A stretch of DNA of 44,568 bases from Parvularia atlantis (taxonomy: Eukaryota; Opisthokonta; Rotosphaerida): contig CALSCO010001252.1 in the NCBI GenBank assembly GCA_943704415.1, forward strand, positions 1-44,568, read 5' to 3'. The notes under the pieces were generated by a model, which made no database searches, was not told the DNA's origin, and saw only the letters and a list, made by a program, of their open reading frames with translations. Position 1 is the first letter of the stretch; each line of letters starts with the position of its first letter. Both the position numbers and the translations under genes were made by a program. Positions 30,324 to 42,306 of the stretch are shown here, one piece after another.

Positions 30324-33300
30324 TCACACGGCGACGGTCGTCTCGCGCTCCATCCACTCGCCCATGGTCGAGCCCGCGCCGCCGTGCAGCGGCGACTCGT
30401 ACAGCGGATTGTCGTGCGCGGGCGAGTATTCGCGGTACTGGGCCGGGCGCGCGATCAGAGGGGGCCAGCACGCGACCACCAGAGCGACGCACCAGCGGGT
30501 TCTCGTACGCCGGCACCGCGTCAAAATTGGGCGCGACAAAGTAGAGCGGGCCCTTGCCTTGGCGGCGCATGTACAGCAGCCAGCCCACGATCGCCGCCAC
30601 GACGCACAGCGCCACGAGCGAGCCCGCGATCGCGCCCGAGTTGAAGTCTTGCTGGTTCTGGTCGGCCGAGACCGGCGGCGTGGCGCGCACGTTCGGCGGC
30701 TGCGGGCACGTGTACACCGCACCGGTCGCGCACAGACCGGCGCGCGTGACCGAGATGCACGAGTTGGTCGTGTTGCACCACAGGCAGTAGCGCGTCTGCT
30801 GTGCGCCTGCGACAGCGCGCACCCGTCGTGTCAGCGCGCACACACACACACATCGCGCGCAAGGCCGCAAACGCACCGATCAGCACGTTGCACGCCTCAC
30901 ACGTGTCCAGGCGTTTGCAGTAGTTCTCGGCGCGGCACGTCGAGCCGTCGCCGCCGCACACGCCGCACCCGTCGCGCACCACGCCCGAGTTGGGCACGCC
31001 GTCGCAGCCGGCGCAGGTCGAGTTGTTGCCGTCACACACGCCGCAGCCGTCAAACTGCTTGCCCGAGTTTGGCCGGCCGTCGCAGCCCGCGCACTGTGTC
31101 GCGCACGCGTCAGCTCGCGGAGACAGACGCGAGCGGCAGACGCACGCTCAGCCCGTTGCCGTTGCACACGCCGCACGCGTCAAAGAGGCACGCGTACTGG
31201 CACTGCGGGCCGTAGAAGCCTTGCAGGCACGTGCACATCCCGCTGCAGTTGCACGTGCCGCGCGTTGAGCCGCCGCAGTCTTGGCTCACCAGCGAGTTAG
31301 CACCCGAGCGGTCACACTGCGGCCGGGGTGCGATCAGCATCTGCGCAGCTGATCACCCGTCGCGCTCCAACGCACCCGCCGGCATGAGCAGCTGCCGTTC
31401 TCGTCGAGGAAGTGCAAGTTGTCGCACTGGCACGCGCCGCACACGCACTGGCCGCTGTTTGAGCACCTCTCCTGCTGCTGCGTGGCCGGGTCGAGCCCGA
31501 ACGGGCACTCGGCCTTCGAGCTGGTTGTGTCGTGCGCCTCAGTACGGCACGCAAGGCCGCCCCCCCGCTCAGCGCACGCACCACGTGCACGCCGTGCCCG
31601 TCCAGTTGGGGCCGCACTCGCACACGCCCGTCGAGCAGCCGCACTGGCCGCCGTTCTGGCACGTCAGCGGGCAGATCTTGCACGGCAAGCACACGTTCTG
31701 GCCGGAGCTGCGCAGCGCTGCCGTCAGCAGATCCTTCGCCCTCCGAAACTCACGCATGACGCACCTCGTCTCGTCCTCGTACGTCTCCGGCACGCTGCTG
31801 CAGTTGGCCACGCACAGGCCGTTGCGCGCCAGGAAGAACTCGGGGTCGCTGCACGTGAGGCAGCGCACGGGGTCGACGCAGCTTTCACACAGCGGGTGGC
31901 AGTCTGTGCACCGTGTGCGTCAGCCAGGCTCCAGCTGGCCACGCGGCGCACCTGCGCAGGTGTTGCTGGTCGCGTCAGCAAACGTGCCCGTCGGACACTG
32001 GCCGTCCTGCACGCAGCGCCCGTCGAGCAGGTACAGGCCGTCGGGGCAGCTCAAGCACTGGTCGAACGACGCGCCTGTGCACGTAAGGCAGTTGTAAAAG
32101 CAGTTCTGGCACACGTTGTTGGCCGTGCTGAACTGGGTCGAGTTGCACGCCTGGACGCACTGCGCGCTCACGGGGGGTCAGCCGCCAGCGCACGCGTCGG
32201 CGCGCAAGCACCACGCGCACCTGACCATCCAGCAGGTACGCCAGGCCAGAGTCGGCTACGCACGATAAGCACGCGGCCGCGCCGTAGCCGCCGCAGCGGT
32301 CGCAGGTCGGGTCGCAGGTCGCGCACAGGTTGATCGTCTCGTCCATAAATGTGCCGGGCGGGCACGCGACGACGCAGCTGCCGCTGTACAGGCCCGTGCC
32401 ATCAACGCAGGCCGTGCACTCGACGGCCGAGGCGCCGTTGCAGCTCGCGCAGGACGGGTTGCACGTCTGGCACTCAATGCCGTCCGAGTAGTAGCCGGCG
32501 ACGGGGCAGGCGTCGACGCAGACCTCGTTGAGCAGCACGCGGCCGTTGGCGCACTGCGAGCATGCGTTCGGGCCCTCGGCCGCGCACGACGCGCAGACCG
32601 GGTCGCACGAGGCGCAGAGCAGCGGCGAGAGCTGGTACTCGTTCGAGTTGCATACGGCCGTGCACTCGGAATTGCGCAACGTCAGCGGATAGGCGTTGTC
32701 GACGCAGCTGGTGCAGGTCGTGGCCGCGCCCGCGCACGTCTGGCAGGGCGACTGGCACGGGCTGCACACGCCGCCGTTGTTGAAGAAGCCAGGCGCGCAC
32801 ACGTCGCACGGGGCCTGCGCCGCCGCCGCGGCCGCCTGCGCCCAGCCCGGCAGACAGGTGCACGCACCGCCGGATGTGATGCCGTCGTCGCACGTGCCCT
32901 CACCACACATGCACGGCGTGCACTGCGGCCCGTACGAGCCCACGACGCACTCGTTGCACGACGTCACGCCCGACGTCGTCAGCCCGTCCGCGCCCGCGTA
33001 GCCGTCAAAGCACTCGCACAGGCCCGTGCCGTCCAGGCCCTCGCTGCACGCGCCATGCACGCAGTCCGGGCAGGGCGCGCACGACGCGCCGCCGTAGTTG
33101 TCGGCGCAGACGTTGCACACGTCGCCGTCATACTGCGGCAGGCACACGCACGCGCCTGTGCCGCGCAGGCCCTCGTCGCACACGCCGTGGCCGGGCACGC
33201 ACGCGGGGCAGGGCGAGCACGTCGCGCCAAAGTGGCCCGGCACGCAGACGTCGCAGGGATTTCGCGGGCTCGTGGTGTTGGACTGGGTGAAGCCAGAGTT

Positions 33301-36300
33301 GCACGTGCACGCGCCCGAGCCAAACAGGTTGTCGTCGCAGGTGCCTGCTCGCGCGGCGGTGAGCGCGCCGCCTGCTGCCGGCGCACAGCAGCACCCGGCG
33401 CACCGTAATCGCACGTGCACGGCACGCACGCCAGCCCGTACTGATTCGGCGCGCAGCCCGGCAGGCAGATCTTGATGCCGTCGCTCGTCGTGGGCAGCGT
33501 GCCGGACGGGCACCCGGCGAAGCACGTCCCGTTGAACAGGAACGCTGCCGTGTCGGCGCAGGCCGTGCACACGGTCACGCTGGTGCAGGTGGCGCACGTG
33601 CTGTTGCAGGCGACGCACGCCGTACCTGCGGCGTTTGGGAATGTGCCAGCGGGACACTGTGCGCGCACACGCGCTTGTCAACACGTGAACGTGCGAGTGC
33701 GCGTGACGAGACGCACCGCAGCAACGCAGGTTGTGTCGAACAGAAGGTAGGCGGCCGCGCAGGTGATGCACTGGTTCGACGACGCGCCCGTGCACGTCTG
33801 GCAGGTCGGGAAACAGCTGCGGCAGATGTTGCTGTTGTCGACAAATGTTTGCGAGCCGCAGTCGGCCACGCAGTCGCCCGTGCTGCCGCCGGGCGTAGTG
33901 ACGTTGAGCGAGCGCGTGCCCGGCACGCACGCCGTGCACTGCGACGGAAGCGAGCCCAAGCTGTCCCGCACGCGTCTCTCAGCCGCAAGCACAGGCGCAG
34001 CACGCCCAACGCACCATGTGCGGCAGGTGGCGCTGCACGGCATGCACACGTTGTTGCTGAGGAACGCGTCGCTCGGGCACGAAGTGCACGTGTTGTTGTA
34101 CAGGCCGATGCCGACGCCCGTGCATGACGTGCAGTTCTTGGCCTTGCCCACGCTGCAGCGGTGACGATGCGCGCGGCGTGAGCACGTTTCACGCTGCTTG
34201 CTGCAACGCACCATGTCGCGCACGACACGTCGCAGTTCTGGCAGTAGGTGCCATCCGAGTAGAACCCGGCCGTGCACGAGCCCACGCAGATGCTGCCGCT
34301 GAACAGGGGCGTGCCGTTGGCAGCGCTGCAGCTGGTGCACCCCTGCGGGCTTCCGTTGATGCTGCGCGGGCGCGTGAGCCAAGGGAACATGGGCGTGCAC
34401 ATACGCGCGCGACGAACCAGGTCGAGCACGAAGGGTCGCACGACGCGCACGTCGCCTGCGCCGTCGTGTACGTGCCGTCGGGGCACTGGCCCACGCACTG
34501 CTGCGCCTCCGTCAGGCTCAGGCCCGGCTTGCAGGTCAGGCACGTGCTGCCGTTGTCACTGCGGCGCGAGGGTGCGGCATGAGCACAGCAGCAGCATCGC
34601 ACGGGAGTAGTGTCGCACCAGGTCGCGCACGTGCCCGCGCACGGGAAGCACAGGCCGTTGAGCGTATAATTGCCTGGCGCGCACGTGTCGCACGGGCTCT
34701 GGGGCACGGTCGGGTTCGACTGGACGTAGCCGATCTGGCACAGGCACGCGCCCGAGCCCGTGATGCCGCTGGCGCAGTTGCCGTTGGCGCACGTGCACGG
34801 GACGCAGTCGGCGCCGTAGCGGCCTGCGCGAGACGCCGCGTAACGTCAGCCGCCACGGGCGACGGACCTGAAAGGGACACGCACCAGGGCTGCACTGGTT
34901 GCAGGGGCCCGCGCGCGTGGTCAGGCCGTTCATGTCGGTGAAGCCCTCGTCGCACACGCACTGGCCCGTGCCGTCGCGCCCGTCGTCGCACTCGCCGTTG
35001 AGGCAGTTGGGGCACGGCTGGCACGTCGGGCCGCCGTAGCCGGGCGCGCACTCGTCGCACAGGGCGCCGCGGAACTGCGACGTGCAGATGCACTTGCCGT
35101 CGCCCGCGACAGTCGAGTTGCACACCGAGTTGGCGCCGACACACTGCGGGCACGGCAGGCAATTGGGACCGTAGCGGTCGGGCAGGCAGATGTTGCAGGG
35201 CGACCGCTGGTTGGTCGGTGTGCTCTGCATCCAGCCGTCGCGGCACATGCACGCGCCGTTGCCGCCGACGCCGTCGGCACACGTGCCCTGCGAGCACGTG
35301 CACGGCTGGCACGACGGGCCCCAAAAGCCCGGATTGCAGCCCGGCTGACACGTCAGCACGCCCGCAAGCGTCGTCGGGAGGGTGCCGACGGGGCAGGACG
35401 CGTAGCACTGGCCGTTGTAGATGTAGGGCGTTGTGCCGCCGCATGTGGCGCAGCTCACAGCTGGCGCAGGAGCGAGCATGAGCTAGGGCGAGGGCGCATG
35501 CGGCGGAGCGTACAGTCGGTGCAGGTCGTGCACGTGCTGATGCAGCTGAAGCACGTCGCGTTGACCACGAACGTCTTTCTGTGCGTTCGCGGCACATTCA
35601 GCACCGCTGTGCGCAGGCGTGCGCACAGGCGCCACGCACGCCGGGCACGAGGCGACACATTGACCGTTGCTCAACACCGTGCCGCTCGGGCAGGACGTGC
35701 AGGCCGAGCCCGTGGTGCACGTTGCGCACGAGGCGAGGCAGCGCGTGCACACGCCGTTGTTGGTGTACCAGCCGGGCCCGCAGTCGGTCAGGCACTGGCC
35801 CGAGGTCGAGTTGCGGCTGAGGCCGCTGACGCACGTCGCGCAGAACGACGGGTTGCTCGCCGTGCACGTGTTGCAGCCAAAGCCTGTGCAGGCCACGCAC
35901 GTGCCCAGGGTCACGTTGGCGTAGAATCCGCTCGGGCACGTCGTGACACAGGTCTGGGTCGGGCTGATGTAGTTGTTGGCGCGGCAGCTGGTGCACGTCC
36001 TCGCCGCAGTAACGCTTTGGGCGGACGGCAGCATGAGCGTGTTGGCTTGGTTACAAGCGACCCGCGGCGCACCAGGTCAGGCAGTTGCTGTTGCACTGCG
36101 AGCAGACCGTGGCGCTGCTTGCGTAGTAGCCCGGTGAGCACTGGCTGACGCAGAGTGAGCCCTGCTTGTACGGCGCCGACGTAGCGTTGCACGTGAGGCA
36201 GTTGGTGTTGCCCGGCTGGTTGCTGGCGCCCGCACGCGCGCATCAGGTAGGCTCGTGCGCGCGCGGGGACACGCACCACGTCGCGCAGGTCGGGTCGCAC

Positions 36301-39300
36301 GGGTAGCACTGCTGGTCGGCGCCGGTGTACTGCCCTGCACCGCAGAGCTTGACGCACTGCGTGCCGACGAGGCTAAACGGCGCAGTGCAGCTAGTGCAGA
36401 CGGTCGTGCTGTTGCAGTTGGTGCAGGGCAAGGAGCACTTGGTGCACTGGTTCTTGGCCGCGTTCCAGAAGTACGTGTCAGCACACACGGGGCACGACGC
36501 CCACGCGTTGGCGCCGGACAGCTTTGCGTAGCCCGTCAGGCACGTGCACGCGCCCGTCCCGGCGATGCCCTCGCTGCACGTGCTGAAGGTGCAGTTGCAC
36601 GGGAGGCACTGCGGGCCGTAGCGGCCGCTCTGGCAGCGAGCGCAGTCCTGCGACGGGGGCTGCGGGTGAGTCTGCGCACCGCGGCATGACGCCGGTTTGC
36701 ACACACTGGCACGCCGACGGTGCCCGTCGAGCCGCTGGCCATGTAGCCCGGGTTGCAGTTGCACAGGCCCGAGCCCGTGATGCCCTGCGAGCAGACGCCG
36801 TTGGTGCACGCAGGGCAGGCCGTGCACCGCGAGCCGCCAAAGCCCGGCAGGCACTGCGCATGCACGGTGAGTGCGCACGCGACGGCGACGGTGCACGCCG
36901 ATGCGCACCTGATCGCACAGGCCGCTCGCGCCACCAAAGCCCGGGTTGCATGTGCATGTGCCGTTGCTGTTGCAGGTGCCCTGGCCCGTAGCGCACGGCA
37001 GGCACGGCTGGCACGTCGGGCCAAAATAGCCTGGCGCGCACACCGAGCACGTCGGGCCGCCCCAGCCGGGCGCACAGACGCACTGCGGCCGCGCGTGAGC
37101 CCGGGCGCAACACACGCAAGCGGCGCGGGAGGGCGCACCGAGCCGTTGCGGCTGATCCCGTCCAGGCACGTGCCCATCGGACCGCAGTTGCACGCCTGGC
37201 ACGACGTCCCAAAGCGCCCGGCCGTACACTCGCTGCAAGTCTGGTTGGCGGTGAGGCTGCGCCACGGGGTCAGTCAGGCACTCCTGCTGCCGCGGCCGCG
37301 GATCGAGCGCGCGCACATGTAGTCGGGCGCGCATGTGCACCCGCCGCTGCACGACCACTGGCCGCCCGGGCCGCAGCCGCCGCTAGGCGGCGCGAGACAA
37401 CCGCAGGGCGGGACCGAGATGGACACGTCGGTGATCTTGGTGTTGCAGTTGTCGTTGGGCGCGGCGTAGATGGCGATTGAGCCCGTGGGGCCGCTGTTGA
37501 TGCGCGTGGTGGCGCTCTGGAACGTGTTTGCGGCGAGGGCCAGCTGCGACACGAGCTGGATGGCAGCGTTGCCGCTGCCGAGGCTTGCCACCCAGAGGGT
37601 GCTGGTCGAGGGCGCGCTGTCGCCAAAGGTCACGGTGACGTCGTAGTTGGTGTACGGCAGAACTCGGATCGTCCACGACGCGCCGGCGTTGAAGCAGATG
37701 CTGGACGTGCGCACGCTGGTCGAGGGCTGGTTCCTGCGTGCGGCGCGGTGACGCGTCAGGTCGGTGCGACAAACGCGCAGCCGCCGCCAGACGCACCATG
37801 ACCTGGTGTTGGCCGTCTGCGAGATCGACCAGCCGTAGCTACCGACGGCCGAGGGCGTGCCCGCGGCGCCCGTGTCGGCCGTGTAGTTGCTCGGGCGGCC
37901 GGCGCTGGCGGGCCCAAAGTTGACGAGGTACACGCCGCCGATGAAGCTCAGCTGCGCGTTCGTGAAGCCCTGGTTGCAAATGCACGAGTTGCAGCTGTAG
38001 ATGCCGTTGGTGGCGTAGCACAGGCCCGGGTTGAGGCTGCAGCTGCAGTCGGTCTGCGCGGGTGCGGGTGAGGGCGCGGGCGCGCGCGTGTCAAGCCAGT
38101 GCGTGCAGCCGAGGGCGAGGGGGTGGGTGCGTACCTTATTCGCGTTCGACCACGTCCAGCCCGGGTTGCACGCGCACTGTTTGACGGGGCAGATGCAGTT
38201 GCCGTTGGTGCCGCAGCTGGGGCATTCGTCGAGGCAGTCGCAGTTGGAGCGGTAGACCGGCAGCGTGGTGAAGCACGTGCACGTGCCAGTCTGTGCGCGC
38301 GCGGGGACCGTGAGTCCGCTGGCGAGGCGTGACCAGCGGCGACACCTGGAAGTTGCAGAAGCCGTTGTAGCCGTTGCAGGTCTCGTTGCACACGGTTGGG
38401 ATGTTTGGGAAGTAGCCGTCTGCGCGCAGGCACCCTTGAGCGCCCAGACACGCACGCTGGCGGGCGGTGCGGCGCACCTGTCTGCACCGTGAACATCACG
38501 TCGTTGTAGTCCTGGTCGCCCAGGTTGTACAGGTCCTCAAAGCCCACGACAATGCCAAACGGCGTGCGGGCGATGCCCAGGTGCGCGTAGCCGTCCGGGT
38601 TGGCCGCGGCGATCGACGTGAACGTGTACGTGGTCTGCGCCGCAAGCGGATTGTTCGGGTCCATCGGGCACCCGGCCGCGGTGTAGCACGGCATGTAGCG
38701 GCCGCCGTTGGCGATGAGGCATGCGGTCAGATTCGCATTGCTCTGGCGCCGCGCGGGTGAGGCACGTCCGCGCCTCACGGCGTGTGCGCTCACCTGGCAC
38801 TGCCCGACGGCGTTGTTCGGGATGGCGAGGTTGTTGGCGCCGTTTGCGTGCACGTAGAAGCCCACGCGCGAGCCCGCGGGGAACGGCCCGACGCTGACCG
38901 TGTCGCCGTAGTTGCGGCAGCTGAGCCACGCGCCGCCTTTGCGCAGTTCGCGCGCATGAGCGGATGCCGGCGCGGCCGTGCGAGGCGCACCCTTCGAGTA
39001 CTGCCCAACCGTGCCCAGCCAGTAGTTGGCGATCGAGCGCGACGAGTCGGCGAAGACGTCGATGAGCGAGCCCGGGATGATCTGGGCGCCGCCGGCCGTG
39101 TCAGCGTGCGCCGCGCCGCGCGTTTCGCTGGCGCACGTTGTTGTTATCGTCAAACAGGAATACGCCCAGCTGGTCGCGGAAGCCCGCTCCGTCGTACACG
39201 AGCGTGAGGTTGACCCAGCACGACTGGTTACAGACGATGTTGGGGCTGCGCGTGCGTGGTTCAGTGGCCAGCCGGGGCACAATACGCAGCGGCGCGCACC

Positions 39301-40208
39301 TGAGGCTCGGGTCGAGGTACGCCTGGCGAAAGGAGAGCTGGCCGGGCGTGAGCGAGGCGAGGCTGTTGCCGGCAGCTGTACAGGCGCGGTGGGGAAATTC
39401 TGCGTGAGGGCCCGGTGCACGCGGTGTGTGTGGGCCACCCGCACCCTCGGGGAAGAACGAGACAATGTAGGCCTGCAGGTTGGCGTCGAGCGGCGTGAAA
39501 GACGAGTTGTAGACGGCGCAGAACGAGCCGTCCGAGGGCCAGAGAGCGGGCGCGATGCCGCCGCTGACCACGCTCACGTCGTACACCTGCGCCCGCCGGA
39601 AGGGGTGCCGTGAGACGATGCGGGTGCGAGAAGGGGTGCGCGCGCGCACGGAATCGAAGCCGGGCGCGCCGCAGAACGCGGCCGGGTCGGCGGCGCAGCG
39701 TATCGAGCAGCTGGCATCGCCCACGAGCGAGCCGCTGGGCGCACCGTTCTTGCAGAAGCAGCGGTTGCCCTGGTTGGCGAGGGCGAGCGTGTAGTCTGCC
39801 GTCGTCGGGTGTCGCGGTGAGCGTGCCGGAGCGCAAGGGCGCTCTGCTATGGGTGCGACGCACTGAGGAGCTTGCACGAGGCCGCGCACAGCCCCACCGA
39901 CATGGCCTGTGCGCCGTAGCTGGCGCCGATGGGGCCCGCGTTGTTGGCGTCGACGGCGAGCACGGCCGTGGCGTCGCGCGGGTAGCAGCCGCGATACGGA
40001 AATTGTCTGCAGCGCCGGCAGGGATAAAACGTCAGCCCGAGGCAGTGTTGCCGCGACCGCGAACGCCAGACGCACACTTGGGTGGCGCCGCGGGCGTGCC
40101 CCCGCTCGGGTTGAACGTGCCGACGGCGACGGCCGCGGCCGCGTGCGGGCCAGCCAGCGCCGCGATGACCAGCACCGAGACGAGGGCACCGCAGACGGCG
40201 CGACGCAT
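30324..40208 (-). CDS. Giant cysteine-rich type I membrane receptor (WSC, DUF4114, malectin-like, EGF/furin-like repeats)
   Basis: About 9.9 kb with several dozen short introns, encoding roughly 2,500 residues. Order from the N-terminus: signal peptide (MRRAVCGALVSVLVIAALAG); a WSC domain (FPYRGCYPRD, NRCFCKNGAPSG, ~39.6-40.0 kb); a beta-rich region ending in a DUF4114 signature (VVGFEDLYNLGDQDYNDVMF, ~38.5 kb); a malectin-like/carbohydrate-binding region (VNFGPASAGRPSNYTADTGA, YDVTVTFGD, ~37.4-38.0 kb); then a long array alternating laminin/stabilin-type EGF modules (CSEGIAGTGACTC, CDDGITSGGACTC) with furin-like CxxC modules (37.3-31.1 kb). Near the membrane come DGCGVCGGDGSTC and a PSI-like CLWCNTTNSC. 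One membrane helix (IAGSLVALCVVAAIVGWLLY, ~30.6 kb) precedes an ~80-residue tail with DNPLYES (an NPxY endocytic motif) and a C-terminal VAV. It is probably a surface adhesion or phagocytic receptor; ligands are unknown. Some exon borders are uncertain. Confidence 0.8.
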
Positions 40209-40534
40209 TGCAGCGGAACGCGTGCTCCTGCGCGTGTGGGTGAGCGCCCGCGCTTGCACGGGCGGCGGCGACGGCGGCGGCGCAGCACGCGCGCGTGCGG
40301 CAACGGGAGGCGGGAGCGGTGCAGCACGCGCTCGTGCGGCAACGGGAGCACGCGACAACGCGCGGCGCGCGGCAGGTTGTCCGGAAAGGGCAAGAGGGGC
40401 AGCGTGAGCGCATCGTCCAATCGCAGATCAGCTTGCGCACGACCTTTGCACGTGCGCCGCGTCTTTGGTCCCGGTTCGCACGTCACACACAGGCACACAT
40501 CCGGCACGGCAGCACGAGCCTGCACGCGCGCGCC
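40209..40534. promoter_or_regulatory. 326-bp gap upstream of the giant receptor gene
   Basis: No gene is visible. It must hold the receptor's promoter (minus strand) and the 3' end of COMMD7. It contains the 28-bp direct repeat listed separately and a GGCGGCGAC run. Confidence 0.5.
40282..40348. repeat. 28-bp direct repeat, two copies
   Basis: GCAGCACGCGCGCGTGCGGC plus AACGGGAG occupies 40282-40309 and recurs at 40321-40348 with one change. The first copy contains the perfect 14-bp palindrome GCACGCGCGCGTGC. It lies 74-140 bp upstream of the receptor ATG. Confidence 0.75.
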
Positions 40535-40977
40535 CTAGCTAAAGTACTCGAGCGACGACTTGGCCTGCTCAATGTCCTTGAGGAATTGGTAGAACTGCGG
40601 CAGCGTGAGCTCTGCGCGCGCGATCGCGGGCGGGCGGGCGTGAGCACCGAGCGGCGCCTGCATGCCCTGGCGCACCCATGAAGACGCTCTCGGTCTGGTT
40701 GCTGCCCTTGTCCAGCACGAGCTTGAGCTGCAGGAACGTCGTGCCGGCTTGCCGCAGGCTGTCGGTGCCGGCGGTGACTGTGTGCACGCGCGCGGGCGCG
40801 CGTGAGACGCGCGAGCCCGCCGTTGCGCACGCGCGCCGACGCGCGCGATGGCGCACCGCCAAAGCGCCAGTCGAGGTCAACGAGCTTGTTGACCATGAGC
40901 GTCTGCCCGATCACCGAGCGCGACATGTTGACCAGGTTGGCCGACCACTGCTGCGCAACCTCCTCGGCCTTGTCCTG

Positions 40978-41014
<37 letters not shown>

Positions 41015-41408
41015 GCGCGCGCTCTCAGCCCGCCGGCTGCGCAACGCGTCGTGGACTGCAGCCGCACCGTTGCCAGCCCGAGCTGCACAAACTCGTCGTA
41101 TACGGCCTTGGGCACGGCGTTCTTGCGCAGGGCGCCGCGCAGCACGGTCAGGAGCGAGCGCACAACGGTCTTGAGCTGCGAGTTTTTGATCCGCCGCTGC
41201 TCCGCAAAGGCGTCGAGCTGTGCCATGATCGCCTGGGGCTGCAGCTCGCGGTCAGCGCCCGTGCGCCACCAACGCTGCCGCCCGCAAAGCAACTCGCCTG
41301 GCCCTGCTGCGCGAGGAACGCGTACACCAGCCGCACAACGGTCGAGAAGCCGTCGGCGTCGAAGTTATTGCAGGCCTGCACGCTGGCGCTCACGACCTCG
41401 TCCGCCAT
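40535..41408 (-). CDS. COMMD7: COMM domain-containing protein 7
   Basis: COMMD proteins form a ten-member ring that with CCDC22/CCDC93 makes the Commander complex, which recycles endosomal membrane cargo. The N-terminal helical domain begins MADEVVSASVQACNNFDADG, then FSTVVRLVYAFLAQQ, then QRRIKNSQLKTVVRSLLTVL (human ISLGPLRSIVKSLLLV). The COMM domain is highly diagnostic for COMMD7: SVIGQTLMVNKLVDLDWRFG, VTAGTDSLRQAGTTFLQLKL, VLDKGSNQTESVFM and ELTLPQFYQFLKDIEQAKSS. At least four introns are present. One of them (around 40978-41030) carries a GTGC tetranucleotide microsatellite. The gene lies 65 bp downstream of V-ATPase H on the same strand. No other Commander subunit is in the window. Confidence 0.92.
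40980..41013. repeat. (GTGC)n tetranucleotide microsatellite in a COMMD7 intron
   Basis: About eight units of GTGC on the plus strand, followed by a GC run, lie within the intron between QSTTR and QDKAEEV exons. On the transcribed strand this is a GCAC repeat. Confidence 0.85.
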
Positions 41409-41473
41409 GCCCGGCACGTTGTGTGTGCGTCTGGAAAATTGTCATGCCCGCGCCGTGAAACACACATCGGCGC

Positions 41474-42275
41474 TCACGTCGACGCGGTCGCCCCGGCCAC
41501 GCTCGGCATGCCCGTGGTCTTGCTCAGGTACTCCCAGTTGGAGACCATGAACTTCTGCGTGGCCAGGAGCGCCTCGTAGCGCACGGCCGGGTTCTCGTGC
41601 TCCATCAGCGTCATGATCTTGACCTTAGCCCCGAGGTCCTGAATGACCCTGCGCACACGAGGGCCCGTCAGCAGCGCACGGCACGGAGGCAGGGGGCGGC
41701 AGCGCACTTCTTGCCGCGCGGGTACGCCGTGACGTACTCGCCGATGTCGTGCGCGGCGATCGCGACGACCTGCGCGTTGTCGGTCTTGTCGAGCAGGCGC
41801 GCGAGGATGCTGTTTGCGCGCGCGCGGAGACCGACCGGGTCAGCCGAGGTGAATGAAGCGCACGTCAGGCGCGCGCGCGCACCGCAGCAGCTCATAGTTG
41901 GACTCGTTCAGCCGCGCGCCGTTCTGCTTCCAGAACGCGTCCGAGCGGTGCATCGGCGTCCACTCCAGCTGGCCCGAGCGGACCTCGGTCGCGTACTCGT
42001 CGAACGAGGTCAGGTCGTGCACGTTCTTCTGCAGCTCCTCGATGATGAACTGGATGTCGGCCTCGATGTCCTCGTCCGTCCACTTGCGCACCGAGAGCAT
42101 CTGCGCCGGTGTCGTGAGCGTGCACCGCGACGGCGGCGGCGGGCGGCGTGCGCGCACCTGGCACAGGTTGAGCACCTTGCCCTCGATCAGGCCCTGCACG
42201 TTGGCCTCGCCGCCCTTCTCGAGCAGGTTCTGGTGCGCGGGCGCACGGGCGCGCCGTTCAGCCGTGCAGGCCGCC

Positions 42276-42306
<31 letters not shown>

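Noticed and set aside
31975-33939. A 654-codon open frame read as one continuous exon
   Set aside because: Only part of it is the conserved Cys-rich frame; other stretches run through introns or lie in the wrong frame, so it is not a single exon.
30324-40208. Interpreting the Cys-rich gene as two adjacent genes
   Set aside because: No stop followed by a plausible start with a signal peptide is seen between the DUF4114 region and the Cys-rich array, and the exon phases keep joining. cDNA would settle it, so a split remains possible.
40980-41013. Short repeats (GTGC, GGTCRC, GGGCGC) as a CRISPR array
   Set aside because: Units are 4-6 bp without spacers; they are microsatellites in introns or low-complexity coding sequence of a eukaryote.
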